Assembly (NCBI GenBank): GCA_042691655.1
Contig: CP170506.1
Coordinates: 4,092,001-4,156,000, forward strand
Origin: UBA695 sp042691655
GTDB lineage: Bacteria > Verrucomicrobiota > Verrucomicrobiia > Chthoniobacterales > Chthoniobacteraceae
Length of the DNA stretch: 64,000 nt
Direction: 5' to 3'
Shown in pieces: positions 7,408-17,381 of the stretch. Within the stretch, counting starts at the first letter, position 1; each line of letters opens with the position of its first letter. Under the pieces are notes generated by a model that saw only the letters and a program-made list of their open reading frames with translations, had not been told where the DNA came from and made no database searches. Position numbers and translations under genes: made by a program.

Positions 7408-9890
7408 GCCACACCGCACGTTTATGCAGAGGTAGCGCGTTATTGATTACCCTGGCCTTTTTGGTGCTCATTACGATTTTGGCTGCCGGGCTGATGGATA
7501 CGGTCAGGACGGAACGCATATCGGCAAGCTCCCATCTTGATGCCTTGCAGGCCGAGAACTTTGCCCAGACAGGGGTGGAGCGTGTGGTGGCTACTCTTCG
7601 GGCTCAAACGGTGCAAACTGGGACAACGGCCTTTTGGATCAGCCAGCCGGGGATGCTCATCGTTTCTTCTTCAGCTGGCATGAAGTCTGTTGAGCTTTCA
7701 TCAGGGTCAGCTGCCTTGGGGGGAACGGATGCCAGCCTGCGCCCCCCCGAACTAAACATTCCGACCTTTCGTGCGTCATCTAATCACCTAATCACAGAAT
7801 ACACGGATTCGTCGGGCGTTGCACTTCAGATGCCGGTCGCATGGCTCTACGTTCGGAAGAGCGGGACATGTGATCCAGTCCCGACGATAACGGCAGATCC
7901 GATTGTGGGACGGTATGCATACTGGGCTGAAGATGACAGTTGCAGAATTAACTACAATATCGCGTGGAAAAAGAAAGGCGGCTCGATTTCTCCTCTAAAT
8001 CAAGCACCCGTGGGTGACCCCTCCACGGTTGACCTGACTGGGGTGCAGTCATTCGTGAATGCACCATCGGCCATTGCCATTACTGAAGAATGGGCGAATC
8101 AACTACATCAGTTTCCCTTTGGGTTTTATAATACCCCCGGCGATGTCCGGCAGATTGCCAATAAGGAATTAGCAACGGCTCTGAATGTTTATGGCTTTGA
8201 CTTAACTCACTACAATTCAGATCCGGATAGGAATGTCTTCAATCAACCTCGGATCGTACTTACTACGCAGGCATCGAGAGTGCCACAGGTTAACGGCACG
8301 GCAGCCCTGCCTTTTTTGGATATCCTGACGACGCCAAATACAGATCCGGGAAACCCCGCCAATATCGATGACGCCAAATTCAATACCGTGCTGGCGCAAA
8401 TTTCTGATTATCTAAAGGCTAATAACTGGGTGATGGCCCCGGGGTCCAGTTTTGCAGGCAAATATTATTCCGGTTTTGAAACGCAGCTTGCCATTAATAT
8501 TATAGACTATGTTCGATGTGTAGAATCGGGCAGCAGTAACAACATCGTACCGCCTTCTCGCGGGGGAATCCAGTCCAATGGGTTATGGAAATCAGGGAAT
8601 TCGGGAGGCACGCAATACATCGGCGTCAGCCGGTCCCCCTGTATCACGGAGGTGGGACTCACAAAGAGTGGCTCGGTCATAAGTGTGAAGGTAGAGCTCT
8701 TTTCTCCACCGCGATACAGCCTTCGGCCGATCCAGCTTAATCAGTTAGCCATCTATATAGATGTTAATGGGACGAGCGAGGAATACTTGATTCCGAATTC
8801 CGAGGCGAGTTCAACCACACTGGTATCTGGAACGTATGCCACTATTTCCCACACATTTACCACAAAGCCCCCTGCGGTTTCAGGTACTTTGGCCCAAATT
8901 CGTGTCGCTTTAGCTCTTTCTCCTGGCTCCAACCGTATCGATTTTGCCGGTTTCAATGGGTACCTTAAGGTTCCGGTCAATGGGGCGTCGCTTGAAGCGG
9001 ACGACCCGCGGACTAATAAAGCTGCCGCAGATTGGGCATTATGTATGGCCCCTGTTGGAAACACCTTCGGATCAAAGAACTCCCGTTACCAAACAACATC
9101 CGTTTCAGGCGGGCCTCAACAGGATACTGATTCAGGAGGGGCACTTAGCGAAGCCAGCCTCTATATGCCGCCTTGCAACACGAGCGGGACTGCCTGGGTA
9201 AGCTCCGTTGGAGAATTGGGCTATGTGCATACGGGTGTTCGCAGTTCGGCTGCGGGAGTACCTTGGCGGACCATTCGACTACAGCCAAACAACGACGCGG
9301 CAGGAACGGTTCCCGACTGGGCTTTGCTGGATCTTTTTACTGTTCCCGCAAATGTCTCCGGGAGCGCGAATCCAACGTTGCAGCCCAATGGAAACTCCTA
9401 TGGCGGACGAATCAACATCAATTCGCACCTCCAGCCTTTTGATAATCTTACGCGGATACTGCCCGTCACCGCAGCATTAAAAGGATGCGCAACTAGCAGC
9501 AACTCTGCTGCAACATTGGGGATAGCAGATGCTCAAAGGATAGCAAAGAATATCTTCGATTGGAAACGGGCGTCGACGCAGCAGGGCGATGGGAAATTAT
9601 ACGGGCTCGCGAACGCATACTATTCCCCCTACCAGATTGTTGAAATCGATGGCGTGGCCTCATCAGGAGAGGAAAGCGAGGAACTGGTGCGGCAAGTCTC
9701 GAATCTCCTAACGACGCGAAGCAATGTTTTCACCGTCTATTCCGTTGGTGAATCGTTGAAACAGACGCCTTCCGGGAGGCTGGTTGCAACGGGCCAGAAG
9801 CGATTGCAGGCAACGATTGAGCGTTACTTGGATTCCGACACCAACCAAACTCAATTCCGGACCATCTACTATCGGAATTTGACTCCCTGA
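7404..9890 (+). CDS. Verru_Chthon cassette protein A (PilX/GspK-like large protein)
   Basis: 828 aa. The N-terminus MSHTARLCRGSALLITLAFL, then VLITILAAGLMDTVRTERIS, is a short leader plus one membrane helix of the kind found in PilX/GspK-like proteins, without the classical GFxxxE site. The remaining roughly 790 residues are extracytoplasmic and rich in Ser, Thr, Gly and Asn, with repeated mentions of row-like PROSITE-free beta segments but no enzyme motif. It is the largest gene of the four and ends the cassette. By analogy to GspK it could cap a pseudopilus tip. Function unproven. Confidence 0.8.
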   Translation: MSHTARLCRGSALLITLAFLVLITILAAGLMDTVRTERISASSHLDALQAENFAQTGVERVVATLRAQTVQTGTTAFWISQPGMLIVSSSAGMKSVELSSGSAALGGTDASLRPPELNIPTFRASSNHLITEYTDSSGVALQMPVAWLYVRKSGTCDPVPTITADPIVGRYAYWAEDDSCRINYNIAWKKKGGSISPLNQAPVGDPSTVDLTGVQSFVNAPSAIAITEEWANQLHQFPFGFYNTPGDVRQIANKELATALNVYGFDLTHYNSDPDRNVFNQPRIVLTTQASRVPQVNGTAALPFLDILTTPNTDPGNPANIDDAKFNTVLAQISDYLKANNWVMAPGSSFAGKYYSGFETQLAINIIDYVRCVESGSSNNIVPPSRGGIQSNGLWKSGNSGGTQYIGVSRSPCITEVGLTKSGSVISVKVELFSPPRYSLRPIQLNQLAIYIDVNGTSEEYLIPNSEASSTTLVSGTYATISHTFTTKPPAVSGTLAQIRVALALSPGSNRIDFAGFNGYLKVPVNGASLEADDPRTNKAAADWALCMAPVGNTFGSKNSRYQTTSVSGGPQQDTDSGGALSEASLYMPPCNTSGTAWVSSVGELGYVHTGVRSSAAGVPWRTIRLQPNNDAAGTVPDWALLDLFTVPANVSGSANPTLQPNGNSYGGRININSHLQPFDNLTRILPVTAALKGCATSSNSAATLGIADAQRIAKNIFDWKRASTQQGDGKLYGLANAYYSPYQIVEIDGVASSGEESEELVRQVSNLLTTRSNVFTVYSVGESLKQTPSGRLVATGQKRLQATIERYLDSDTNQTQFRTIYYRNLTP

Positions 9891-10068
9891 TCGGTGCGGC
9901 TTTTTATCTCCAAGCGAAAGCGTTTAGTTAAAAACCGATAACTGAATATGCAATTCCGGCAACATGATCGGGTTGTCCGAGTAAGCTGATTCGGCTATGA
10001 AATAAATGCGGAACTGGTCCCCCATCGTTGCCATTCCCTTGAACTTAAATCCCAAAATAGCAAACCCC

Positions 10069-11865
10069 ATGCGAAACTCATTATTTTTCCCAAGCTTCAG
10101 GCGGCTTAACGTTTGTATTGCCTGCACTCTTGCGTTATTTGCAGGCACGGTTTCATCCGAGGCTGTAGATTACACTTGGACCTACGTTGGAACGACTTCG
10201 AACTGGAATCTTCCTGGGGCTTGGGGGTCTACCGGCGGTACATATCCGAATTCGAGTGCCGACAATGTCACCATCAGTGGCACGGGAACTATGTTGATCA
10301 ACGTGAGCCCGACTGTTGGCAATTTTAGCACTGACGCCAACGGAACATGGATTGCAAACGGATCAGCAACGAGCGGTGCATCCACGACGTTGACCATCAC
10401 GGGTACGTTATCAAAAACGAACACCCAGCTGGCAATTTTCCGCAATAATTCGAATTCGCAGCTTTCGCTCAACGTCAATACAATCTTGGTCTCCAATGGC
10501 GAGCTTTCTCTCGGTCATCGTAGCAATGCCACGCAGATCCAGTCAGTGACTGCTCAATACACCACTATTACTGGAGGCATTTTGGATTTGAATGTCGCCG
10601 GCACTGCGAACCTGGGTGCGATTACGATGTCTGGTGGTAATATTCACCTGAACACCTATAGCACCGCATCTACTCAGACTATCTATGCGTCGAGCCTGTC
10701 AGGAGCCGGCGGAACGATTGACAGCACCAATGGGATAGCAAACGCTTTGGCGACGCTTGAGGTTTCGACTGCCGGGGTCTCAAGCTTCAATGGGGTATTG
10801 AAGAACGGCGCGACAACCAGTCCTCTTTCTTTCACGATGGCGGGAACAGGACTTCAAATTTTAACCGGCACCAGCAGTTATACGGGAGCGACCAAAGTTT
10901 CATCCGGAACGCTTCAAATCGGGAATGGAACGACGGGGGCAATCAGCGGAAGTAGCGCGGTGACGGTGGGTGTGGACACTACGACTTCGGCTGTTCTGGC
11001 TCTAGATCTCGGCAATAATTCTACGTTTGCAAACAACATCACCACCACCGCAGCCGGTGTGGTGCAAAGCAATCTGACCAGTGGAACCAACACCCTTTCG
11101 GGTACGATAAGCGGAGGTGGCTCTCTGGTTAAAAACGGCTTGGGAACCCTGATTGTTAGCGGCAATAATAGTTATACGGGTTCAACAGAAGTTGCCAAAG
11201 GCACTTTGAAAGCAACGAGCTCCACGGCGTTGGGCAACAGCAAGGAGATCAAAGTAGATACGGGAGCGACCTTGGATCTGAGTTCTATCTCTGCGGGATT
11301 TAATGTTGGCACCACCCAAACACTTGTGGCTAATGGAACGGTGCAGGCCACGACGGGGATCAGCGTTAATGGCGAATTGACCGGTTCGGGAGACATTTCC
11401 GGCTTGGTTTCGTTGGGATCCGGCGGCACGCTTTCCCCTGGTGGGGATGGGACCACGGGAACGCTTACGTTGCACACGGGACTGACGCTGGCCACCAACG
11501 GAGGTTCAGAGATCAGCTTTGACCTTGGTTCCTCACAGGATCTCATTCGGATCGATGGCGGTAATTTGACCGGCAACTCGAGCGGAACCACCTTGATTAA
11601 CCTTAACCTTCTCTCCGGTTTGGAGTCTGGTAGTTATACGCTCATTATATGGGATGGAGCTACAGGATCGTTTAATGCAGATGCGTTCAGTCTGGGGGAA
11701 GTCACCGGGCTGGCGGACGGGGGGAGTATATCGTTTCAGGTTGTAGGGAACGAGTTGCAGGCAGTGATCGCGGTTCCAGAACCTCAAACTTGGGCTGCCA
11801 TGCTGGTTGGAGGGCTCGGGCTCCTTGTCTTTTCCAGGAGGTCCGTCCGGCGGATGAGCTTATAG
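10069..11865 (+). CDS. PEP-CTERM protein with autotransporter-associated beta-strand repeats
   Basis: 598 aa from ATG 10069, chosen because it gives a good signal peptide (MRNSLFFPSFRRLNVCIACT, then LALFAGTVSSEA); an ATG at 10006 adds 21 residues without function. The body is Gly/Ser/Thr-rich and includes two clear TIGR02601-type repeats, SSYTGATKVSSGTLQIGNG and NSYTGSTEVAKGTLKATSS, each ending in a hydrophobic beta strand. The C-terminus VPEPQTWAAMLVGGLGLLVF followed by SRRSVRR is a PEP-CTERM sorting signal (PEP, helix, basic tail), which is processed by an exosortase. No exosortase lies in this window. Probably a surface or exopolymer-associated beta-helix protein. Confidence 0.9.
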   Translation: MRNSLFFPSFRRLNVCIACTLALFAGTVSSEAVDYTWTYVGTTSNWNLPGAWGSTGGTYPNSSADNVTISGTGTMLINVSPTVGNFSTDANGTWIANGSATSGASTTLTITGTLSKTNTQLAIFRNNSNSQLSLNVNTILVSNGELSLGHRSNATQIQSVTAQYTTITGGILDLNVAGTANLGAITMSGGNIHLNTYSTASTQTIYASSLSGAGGTIDSTNGIANALATLEVSTAGVSSFNGVLKNGATTSPLSFTMAGTGLQILTGTSSYTGATKVSSGTLQIGNGTTGAISGSSAVTVGVDTTTSAVLALDLGNNSTFANNITTTAAGVVQSNLTSGTNTLSGTISGGGSLVKNGLGTLIVSGNNSYTGSTEVAKGTLKATSSTALGNSKEIKVDTGATLDLSSISAGFNVGTTQTLVANGTVQATTGISVNGELTGSGDISGLVSLGSGGTLSPGGDGTTGTLTLHTGLTLATNGGSEISFDLGSSQDLIRIDGGNLTGNSSGTTLINLNLLSGLESGSYTLIIWDGATGSFNADAFSLGEVTGLADGGSISFQVVGNELQAVIAVPEPQTWAAMLVGGLGLLVFSRRSVRRMSL

Positions 11866-11888
11866 GTTAACCCTAGTCTCGAGTTAAT

Positions 11889-11932
11889 GATCGTGGTGCC
11901 TTTTTCCGGGAGCCGGGAATGGCACCACGATC
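11889..11932 (+). terminator. Putative terminator hairpin after the PEP-CTERM gene
   Basis: GATCGTGGTGCC (11889-11900) pairs perfectly with GGCACCACGATC (11921-11932), 12 bp, 23 bp after the stop codon. No T-run follows on the plus strand, so termination efficiency is uncertain. Confidence 0.55.
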
Positions 11933-12047
11933 TGTATACGGCCCAACGATTTTTAATGATATCACCGTTCCTGTGTGCCTGCTTCTGTATTTTACAAAGG
12001 GCTAAAAGCGGTGGGCGCGGATGTCACGCTGCGCATAGATCCCGGGC

Positions 12048-13691
12048 ATGAGAAAATATTTTCGATTCATCTTGTTCAGCCTGGTGGCATGTCTATGCGC
12101 CCCTGCCGCAACGGCAGACAGCCATGAAATGGCGCCGGATTCTCCATTCAAAGAGGGCAAGAAAGGCGGAGCATCCACGTGGCAGACCAATGACTCCCTG
12201 AAGTTCAAACTCGCCGCCGACGCCTCTCTCCGGCCCGGAGTTCCCCTCTATGTTCGCGTCCGCTATTGGGATGAAGGAAGTGGCTTGATCAAAGTCTCCT
12301 ACAATACCCATGCTGAGAAGTGGCTGGATTCCGAAAATCACATTCGATCTTCGCGAGTCAACACCGGCCAATTTGTGGAATCGCTTCACCAGTTGAAGCA
12401 GCCCGCTATCGCCGATGGAAGCGCGTTCCTGCGCATCCGAATTCTGAACCCTCAAAGCGTGCCGCTTTCCATTCAGAGCGTTACCGTGGCGGACAAACCG
12501 TTTGACGATCCGCAGTTCAGGCAGGTCATCCAGGAGCCGTGGAAAAAGCCGCTGGACCTTCCACCCAACGGCAACCCACCCCGGTCGCTCAAAGGCACCA
12601 TCATGGTTGGTTACCAAGGGTGGTTTCGGATGCCGAACGATCTTTGCGACAACGGGGGGCGGCATTGGTTCAAAGCGCCCACAGCGGAATCTGCCGTCAA
12701 CTATGCCACCGACATGTGGCCCGACATGAGCGCCTATCCGCAGTCCGCCTGGATGCGCGCGGGCGATCTCTTAACCCAAAGCGGCAAGCCTGCCCTGCTC
12801 TTCTCCTCTGCCTCGCCCGAAGTGGTCAACCAGCACTTTCGCTGGATGCGCGAATCCAAAATCGACGGCGCTTTTGTGCAACGCTTTATGGGCCACCGAG
12901 CAGGGGGCGACGACGGCACCCCCGAATGGGTCCTTTACGCCATCCGCCAGGCGGCGCACGCGGAGAAACGACTCTGGGCTATTGAGTATGATGTCAGCGG
13001 CTTGATCAATGAAAACGCCCAGGTCGTGCTCAAGAAAGACTGGGCTTGGCTGGTCGATGAACTAAAAATAACCAGCGACCCCTATTACGCCCGCGAGAAC
13101 GGCAAACCGGTGGTTTTCCTCTGGGGATTTCCGGTCAAAAGCAGGGGCTTCAAACCCGACGTTGCGGAAGAGGTTGTCCGCTTTTTCAAAAACGATCCCG
13201 TTTACGGAGGAAACTACCTCATCGGGGGCATCTCCAGCCAGTGGAGGCAACAGCCCGAGTGGCTTCCCCATTTGCGCAACTACGATGCCATCCTTACCTG
13301 GCAAGGGCGCAACTACGAAGAAGATCGCAAAGAATTCCAACAAATCGGCGTCAAATACTATCCCCACGTCTGGCCGGGATTTAGTTGGTCACACCTCAAG
13401 AATGTGAGCGGCCAATATACGCCTCGCGAGGGAGGGAAATTCTACTGGAACCTGATGACAAAAGCCCTCCAGGCGGGGAACGACTGGCTGTTTGTCGGCA
13501 TGTTCGACGAATACGACGAAGGCACCGCCATCATGCCCATGAGCGACGATGCGCCGCCGCCCCAGCTCAATGGCGGGCGCTTCCTCATCAATGAAGGTCA
13601 TCCATCCATGTGGTGGCTGAAACTGACCTCTTACGCAAAGGAGATTCTTGAAAACCAACGCTCAAAATCCCAGCCAATGCCCGGTGACTAG
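12048..13691 (+). CDS. Secreted glycoside hydrolase family 71/99-like protein
   Basis: 547 aa with a signal peptide (MRKYFRFILFSLVACLCAPA, cleavage near ATA/DS). Residues about 60-165 form an N-terminal beta domain; the C-terminal two thirds begin with KGTIMVGYQGWFRMPND and contain GKPALLFSSASPEVVNQHFR, KPVVFLWGFP and FVGMFDEYDEGTAI, the pattern of GH71/GH99-like TIM-barrel proteins annotated in verrucomicrobia and Bacteroides as endo-mannosidase or xylosidase-like. The acidic cluster MFDEYDEG (about residues 485-492) lies near the presumed active site. Substrate unknown. The gene overlaps the next by 44 bp, so the two products probably act together. Confidence 0.8.
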   Translation: MRKYFRFILFSLVACLCAPAATADSHEMAPDSPFKEGKKGGASTWQTNDSLKFKLAADASLRPGVPLYVRVRYWDEGSGLIKVSYNTHAEKWLDSENHIRSSRVNTGQFVESLHQLKQPAIADGSAFLRIRILNPQSVPLSIQSVTVADKPFDDPQFRQVIQEPWKKPLDLPPNGNPPRSLKGTIMVGYQGWFRMPNDLCDNGGRHWFKAPTAESAVNYATDMWPDMSAYPQSAWMRAGDLLTQSGKPALLFSSASPEVVNQHFRWMRESKIDGAFVQRFMGHRAGGDDGTPEWVLYAIRQAAHAEKRLWAIEYDVSGLINENAQVVLKKDWAWLVDELKITSDPYYARENGKPVVFLWGFPVKSRGFKPDVAEEVVRFFKNDPVYGGNYLIGGISSQWRQQPEWLPHLRNYDAILTWQGRNYEEDRKEFQQIGVKYYPHVWPGFSWSHLKNVSGQYTPREGGKFYWNLMTKALQAGNDWLFVGMFDEYDEGTAIMPMSDDAPPPQLNGGRFLINEGHPSMWWLKLTSYAKEILENQRSKSQPMPGD

Positions 13692-15354
13692 ACGCCGCCG
13701 CGGATTGATTGCCATCCTTCTCGCGTTCGCGCTTGCCTGCCCAGCCAGTGTTTACACCCACGGCGCAGACGCGCCCTTGCCTGGGAACCTGACACTGCGC
13801 CATACTCCCCGTCCGTGGGGAAAAAGCTTTCTTCCCCGGTCAAAGGCCCCCGCCCGCAAGCTCGAGATCGTCGATCTCGCCCAGCTCACGCCCGACGAGC
13901 GAAAGGCCATATTCTGCCTCCAGGCACTGACCAGTCGCACCCAGCCCTCCATCTGGGTCATCAACAGCACCAAGGATCGTTGCTGGCTCGATTGGCATAT
14001 CCAGAAACGCTACGTAGACGGGGGCGAAATTGTAGCAGACCCGCTCGCGCTATTCTCCAAATACGCCCATTGCATTAAAGGCGCGGTTATTCCTGATCCC
14101 GATCTCTACCGCGGCGACACCTTGGCAGCCAACGTCGCCGCCTGCGAGGATCTCATCGTCGCCACGCCTGAGCTTGCCCAACGCCTCGGCTTGCCGATCG
14201 CCGTCGATCTGCGCCACCGCTTCGCCAGCTATGCCGATGGCCTTCAATGGGTTTGGGCCACGTACAAAAGCCGTCTGAGTCATCATCTCTGCGATATCGC
14301 GCCCGTCCTCAAGGGAGCGAGCGTTTATTCCATGCAATGGCGTGCCGTTATCTTCTGGCCCTGCGGTCCCCTGGACGCCACCAAGCCTGGCGCCGACATG
14401 ATTGCCGAGAAACACATCGTCGCGCAAATCCTCTCCGAGCTGGAGCCTAATACAGGGATGCTCGGCTTCCCCTCCGCCGGAAAAGGCGTAGGCTTGGGGG
14501 AAACCAACGGCGTTGGGCTGTCCAGCCGCTACGGCGTCTCGCTGGTATGCAGCGACAATCTACTCAACACCAGCGTCACCAGTGGCGTCCCGCTGCGGCA
14601 GCTCAAGCAATCGCCCCCGTTGCAGGCCCCCAAGCTCGAACGTGACAAAATCTACATCGCCCTCGCCATCTCTGACGGAGACAACCAAAACATTTGGATT
14701 AACTTTTCCCGCAAATACTTTGAGCACCCGCGCTTCGGTGAATTCCCCGTCGCCTATGGCATGGGTCCGGCGATCATGGATCTGCAACCGGCGGTTGCGC
14801 AGTGGTATTATGAGAAGGGGGGCCCGCAAACGGAATTTTTCAGCGACGTCTCCGGCATCGGCTATATGCAGCCGCACAACTACGGCCAAGGGTATAAGAT
14901 CCCCGCCGCCATTCTCGACGGTTTCCTGGACTGGACGCGACTCTACCTCGCCGCCATGGACATGAAAACCGTCCGAACCGTCGGTGGCGAGGACAACATG
15001 CTCGCCGTCTACGACAAGAGGATTCCCGGCCTTCACTCCCTCTTCGCCGACATGGGCCGCTACGGCAGCCACGCAGGCATCGCCAATCTCACCTACAGCC
15101 TCCCCACTGGCGAACCGGTTTTCCGCGCCGTCACCAGTTGGCGTTATGGCAAAGAGGGCTTCCTGCCCGAAGTCCGCGAACAGGTCGGAGATACCCGTCC
15201 CGCCTTCGTCAACGGCTTTCTCCACTGCTGGACATTCAATATGGATGCCATTACCGCCATCTACGACCAGCGCGATGCAGACATGGTCTTTGTCACCCCT
15301 GAGCAGCTCTCCACCCTTTATCGCAAAGCCAAAGCCCGCAACTGGACCAAATAA
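13648..15354 (+). CDS. Secreted GxGYxYP-family putative glycoside hydrolase
   Basis: 568 aa. The start is set at TTG 13648 because an AAAGGAG Shine-Dalgarno lies five bases upstream and the product then begins with a signal peptide (TRRRRGLIAILLAFALACPA). GTG 13684 is a weaker alternative. Domains follow the GxGYxYP pattern: an N-terminal Rossmann-like part (AQLTPDERKAIFCLQALTSR, TQPSIWV) and a C-terminal part with ISDGDNQNIW and GIGYMQPHNYG, the variant of the GxGYxYP motif, near residue 400. The family (PF14323/PF16216) is called a putative glycoside hydrolase from its context and lacks a proven reaction. Overlap with the GH71/99-like gene implies translational coupling. Confidence 0.8.
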   Translation: MKTNAQNPSQCPVTRRRRGLIAILLAFALACPASVYTHGADAPLPGNLTLRHTPRPWGKSFLPRSKAPARKLEIVDLAQLTPDERKAIFCLQALTSRTQPSIWVINSTKDRCWLDWHIQKRYVDGGEIVADPLALFSKYAHCIKGAVIPDPDLYRGDTLAANVAACEDLIVATPELAQRLGLPIAVDLRHRFASYADGLQWVWATYKSRLSHHLCDIAPVLKGASVYSMQWRAVIFWPCGPLDATKPGADMIAEKHIVAQILSELEPNTGMLGFPSAGKGVGLGETNGVGLSSRYGVSLVCSDNLLNTSVTSGVPLRQLKQSPPLQAPKLERDKIYIALAISDGDNQNIWINFSRKYFEHPRFGEFPVAYGMGPAIMDLQPAVAQWYYEKGGPQTEFFSDVSGIGYMQPHNYGQGYKIPAAILDGFLDWTRLYLAAMDMKTVRTVGGEDNMLAVYDKRIPGLHSLFADMGRYGSHAGIANLTYSLPTGEPVFRAVTSWRYGKEGFLPEVREQVGDTRPAFVNGFLHCWTFNMDAITAIYDQRDADMVFVTPEQLSTLYRKAKARNWTK

Positions 15355-15533
15355 CCACTTTCACCCCGACTTCTGCCCGGAACGCACTGCTTACGCGAGC
15401 CAGCGGAGGTTGGCCGCAAGAAACCTGCCGGGGCGCGTTGCACTCAAAATCATCAAAGAACTAAAGGGCACGTCGAGAAACCGGGGTATGGCAGCCATGA
15501 AGGATTTTTGATGAATACCCCGCGCCACGGGCG

Positions 15534-17381
15534 CTACTCGACCGTAACGCTCTTGGCCAGGTTGCGCGGCTTATCGACGTCGCACCCGAGCTTCACCGCC
15601 GTGTGGTAGGCAAAAAGCTGGAGTGGGATCACCGTCAGGAGCGGCGAGAGGTAATCCGGGCAGCGCGGAATGTAGATCACATCGTCGGCCACCTTCGCGA
15701 GCTTCGTGTTGCCCTCCGTGCCGATGGCGATCACCGGCCCCTTGCGGGCTCGCACTTCCTCGATGTTGGAAATGTTCTTGTCGAGCACCGAGTCGTCCGG
15801 CGCGATGAAGACCGAAGGCACTTCCGGCGAGATCAGCGCGATGACGCCGTGCTTGAGCTCCGCGCTCGGGTGCCCCTCAGCATGGAGGTAGCTGATCTCC
15901 TTCATCTTGAGCGCCCCTTCCATGGCCACCGGGTAGTTGAACTGGCGGCCCAGGAACATCATCGCCTTGGCGTCGGAATACTTGTGCGCGATCTCTTTGA
16001 TTCGGTCGTTCTGCGCCAGAATCGAGCGAACTTTGTCCGGGATCGCCTGGAGCTCCTCGATGATCCGGATGCCCTCGGACATGGAGAGGTGCCGGATGCG
16101 CCCCAGGAGCAGGCCCAGGAGCGTCAGGACCGCCACCTGGGAGGTAAAGGATTTGGTCGCCGCCACGCCGATCTCCGGCCCGGCGTGCATGTAGACGCCG
16201 CCGTCGCTCTCGCGGGCGATGGTGCTGGCCACGTTGTTACAGATGCCGAGGGTCCGGTGGCCCTTGCGCATGCTCTCGCGCAGCGCCGCCAGCGTGTCGG
16301 CCGTCTCGCCGCTCTGGCTGATGGCAAAAACCAGCGTGTCTTTGTTCATCGGCATGTTCCGGTAGCGGAACTCGCTGGCGAACTCCACTTCGGTAGGGAT
16401 GTGGGCTAAATTTTCCAGCACGTATTCGCCAACCATCGCCGCGTGGCATGCCGTGCCGCAGCCGGTCAGGACGATGCGCTCGATGTCGCGCAGCTCCGTG
16501 GGGGTCATATTGAGCCCGCCGAGCTTGGCGGTGGCTTCCTCCAGGGAGAGGCGACCGCGCATGGCGTCCTGGAGCGAGTTGGGCTGCTCAAAGATCTCCT
16601 TGAGCATGTAGTGGGGGTAGTCCCCCTTGTTCACGTCGTCCTCGGAGAATTCAACCTTGCTGACCTTAAATCCCGAAGCGCCGCCGTTGAGCGTGGTGAC
16701 TTCGAAATTATCGTCGGTGAGCGCCACAACATCATAATCGCGCAGGTAAACCGCCTCGCGCGTGTGGCCGACGATGGCCGAAACGTCGCTGGCCAGGAAG
16801 TTTTCCCCCTTGCCGATGCCGAGCACCAGCGGGCTGCCGCGGCGCGCCCCCACGAGCGTGCCGGGAACGGCCTCATGGATCACGGCGATGCCGTAGGTCC
16901 CGGTCACTTCCTTGAGCGCCTGCCGAACAGCCTCCACAAGCCTCTTGCCCGTGGGCTCCCCGCCCGCCGCGTCGAAATGTTTCCCGATCAGGTGCGCCAA
17001 CACCTCGGTGTCGGTCTGCGACTGAAAGTGGTGCCCCTCTGCAATGAGCTGCTCCTTGAGGGTCTGGTAGTTCTCGATCACGCCATTGTGGACCACGGCC
17101 AGCTTGCCGCTTTCGTCAAAGTGCGGGTGGGCGTTCTCGTCCGTCACGCCGCCATGGGTCGCCCAGCGAGTGTGCGAAATCCCGACAGAACCGCAAACCG
17201 GTTCCCGTTCGATTAGCTCGGCAAGATTCGCAATGCGCCCCTTGCATTTGCGGAAGCTGATCTGGCCGTTAAGCGTCGCGAGCCCCGCGGAGTCGTAACC
17301 GCGATATTCCAGCCGCCGCAGGCCATCCAGCAGAACGGGGGCCGCTTCGGATTTGCCGATGTAACCAATAATGCCGCACAT
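15534..17381 (-). CDS. glmS: Glutamine--fructose-6-phosphate aminotransferase (isomerizing)
   Basis: 615 aa, close to the 609 of E. coli GlmS. It makes glucosamine-6-phosphate from fructose-6-phosphate and glutamine, the first step to UDP-GlcNAc for peptidoglycan and LPS. ATG 17379-17381 is chosen because Met removal exposes the catalytic Cys2 (MCGIIGYIG); the frame is open 17 codons further. Class II amidotransferase domain 1-240 with RLEYRGYDSAG and SHTRWATHG; two SIS isomerase domains with SQSGETADT and FLGRQFNYPVAMEGALKMKE; C-terminal DKPRNLAKSVTVE is canonical. It is divergent from glgC across 141 bp. No glmS ribozyme is recognised upstream. Confidence 0.98.
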   Translation of the reverse strand: MCGIIGYIGKSEAAPVLLDGLRRLEYRGYDSAGLATLNGQISFRKCKGRIANLAELIEREPVCGSVGISHTRWATHGGVTDENAHPHFDESGKLAVVHNGVIENYQTLKEQLIAEGHHFQSQTDTEVLAHLIGKHFDAAGGEPTGKRLVEAVRQALKEVTGTYGIAVIHEAVPGTLVGARRGSPLVLGIGKGENFLASDVSAIVGHTREAVYLRDYDVVALTDDNFEVTTLNGGASGFKVSKVEFSEDDVNKGDYPHYMLKEIFEQPNSLQDAMRGRLSLEEATAKLGGLNMTPTELRDIERIVLTGCGTACHAAMVGEYVLENLAHIPTEVEFASEFRYRNMPMNKDTLVFAISQSGETADTLAALRESMRKGHRTLGICNNVASTIARESDGGVYMHAGPEIGVAATKSFTSQVAVLTLLGLLLGRIRHLSMSEGIRIIEELQAIPDKVRSILAQNDRIKEIAHKYSDAKAMMFLGRQFNYPVAMEGALKMKEISYLHAEGHPSAELKHGVIALISPEVPSVFIAPDDSVLDKNISNIEEVRARKGPVIAIGTEGNTKLAKVADDVIYIPRCPDYLSPLLTVIPLQLFAYHTAVKLGCDVDKPRNLAKSVTVE

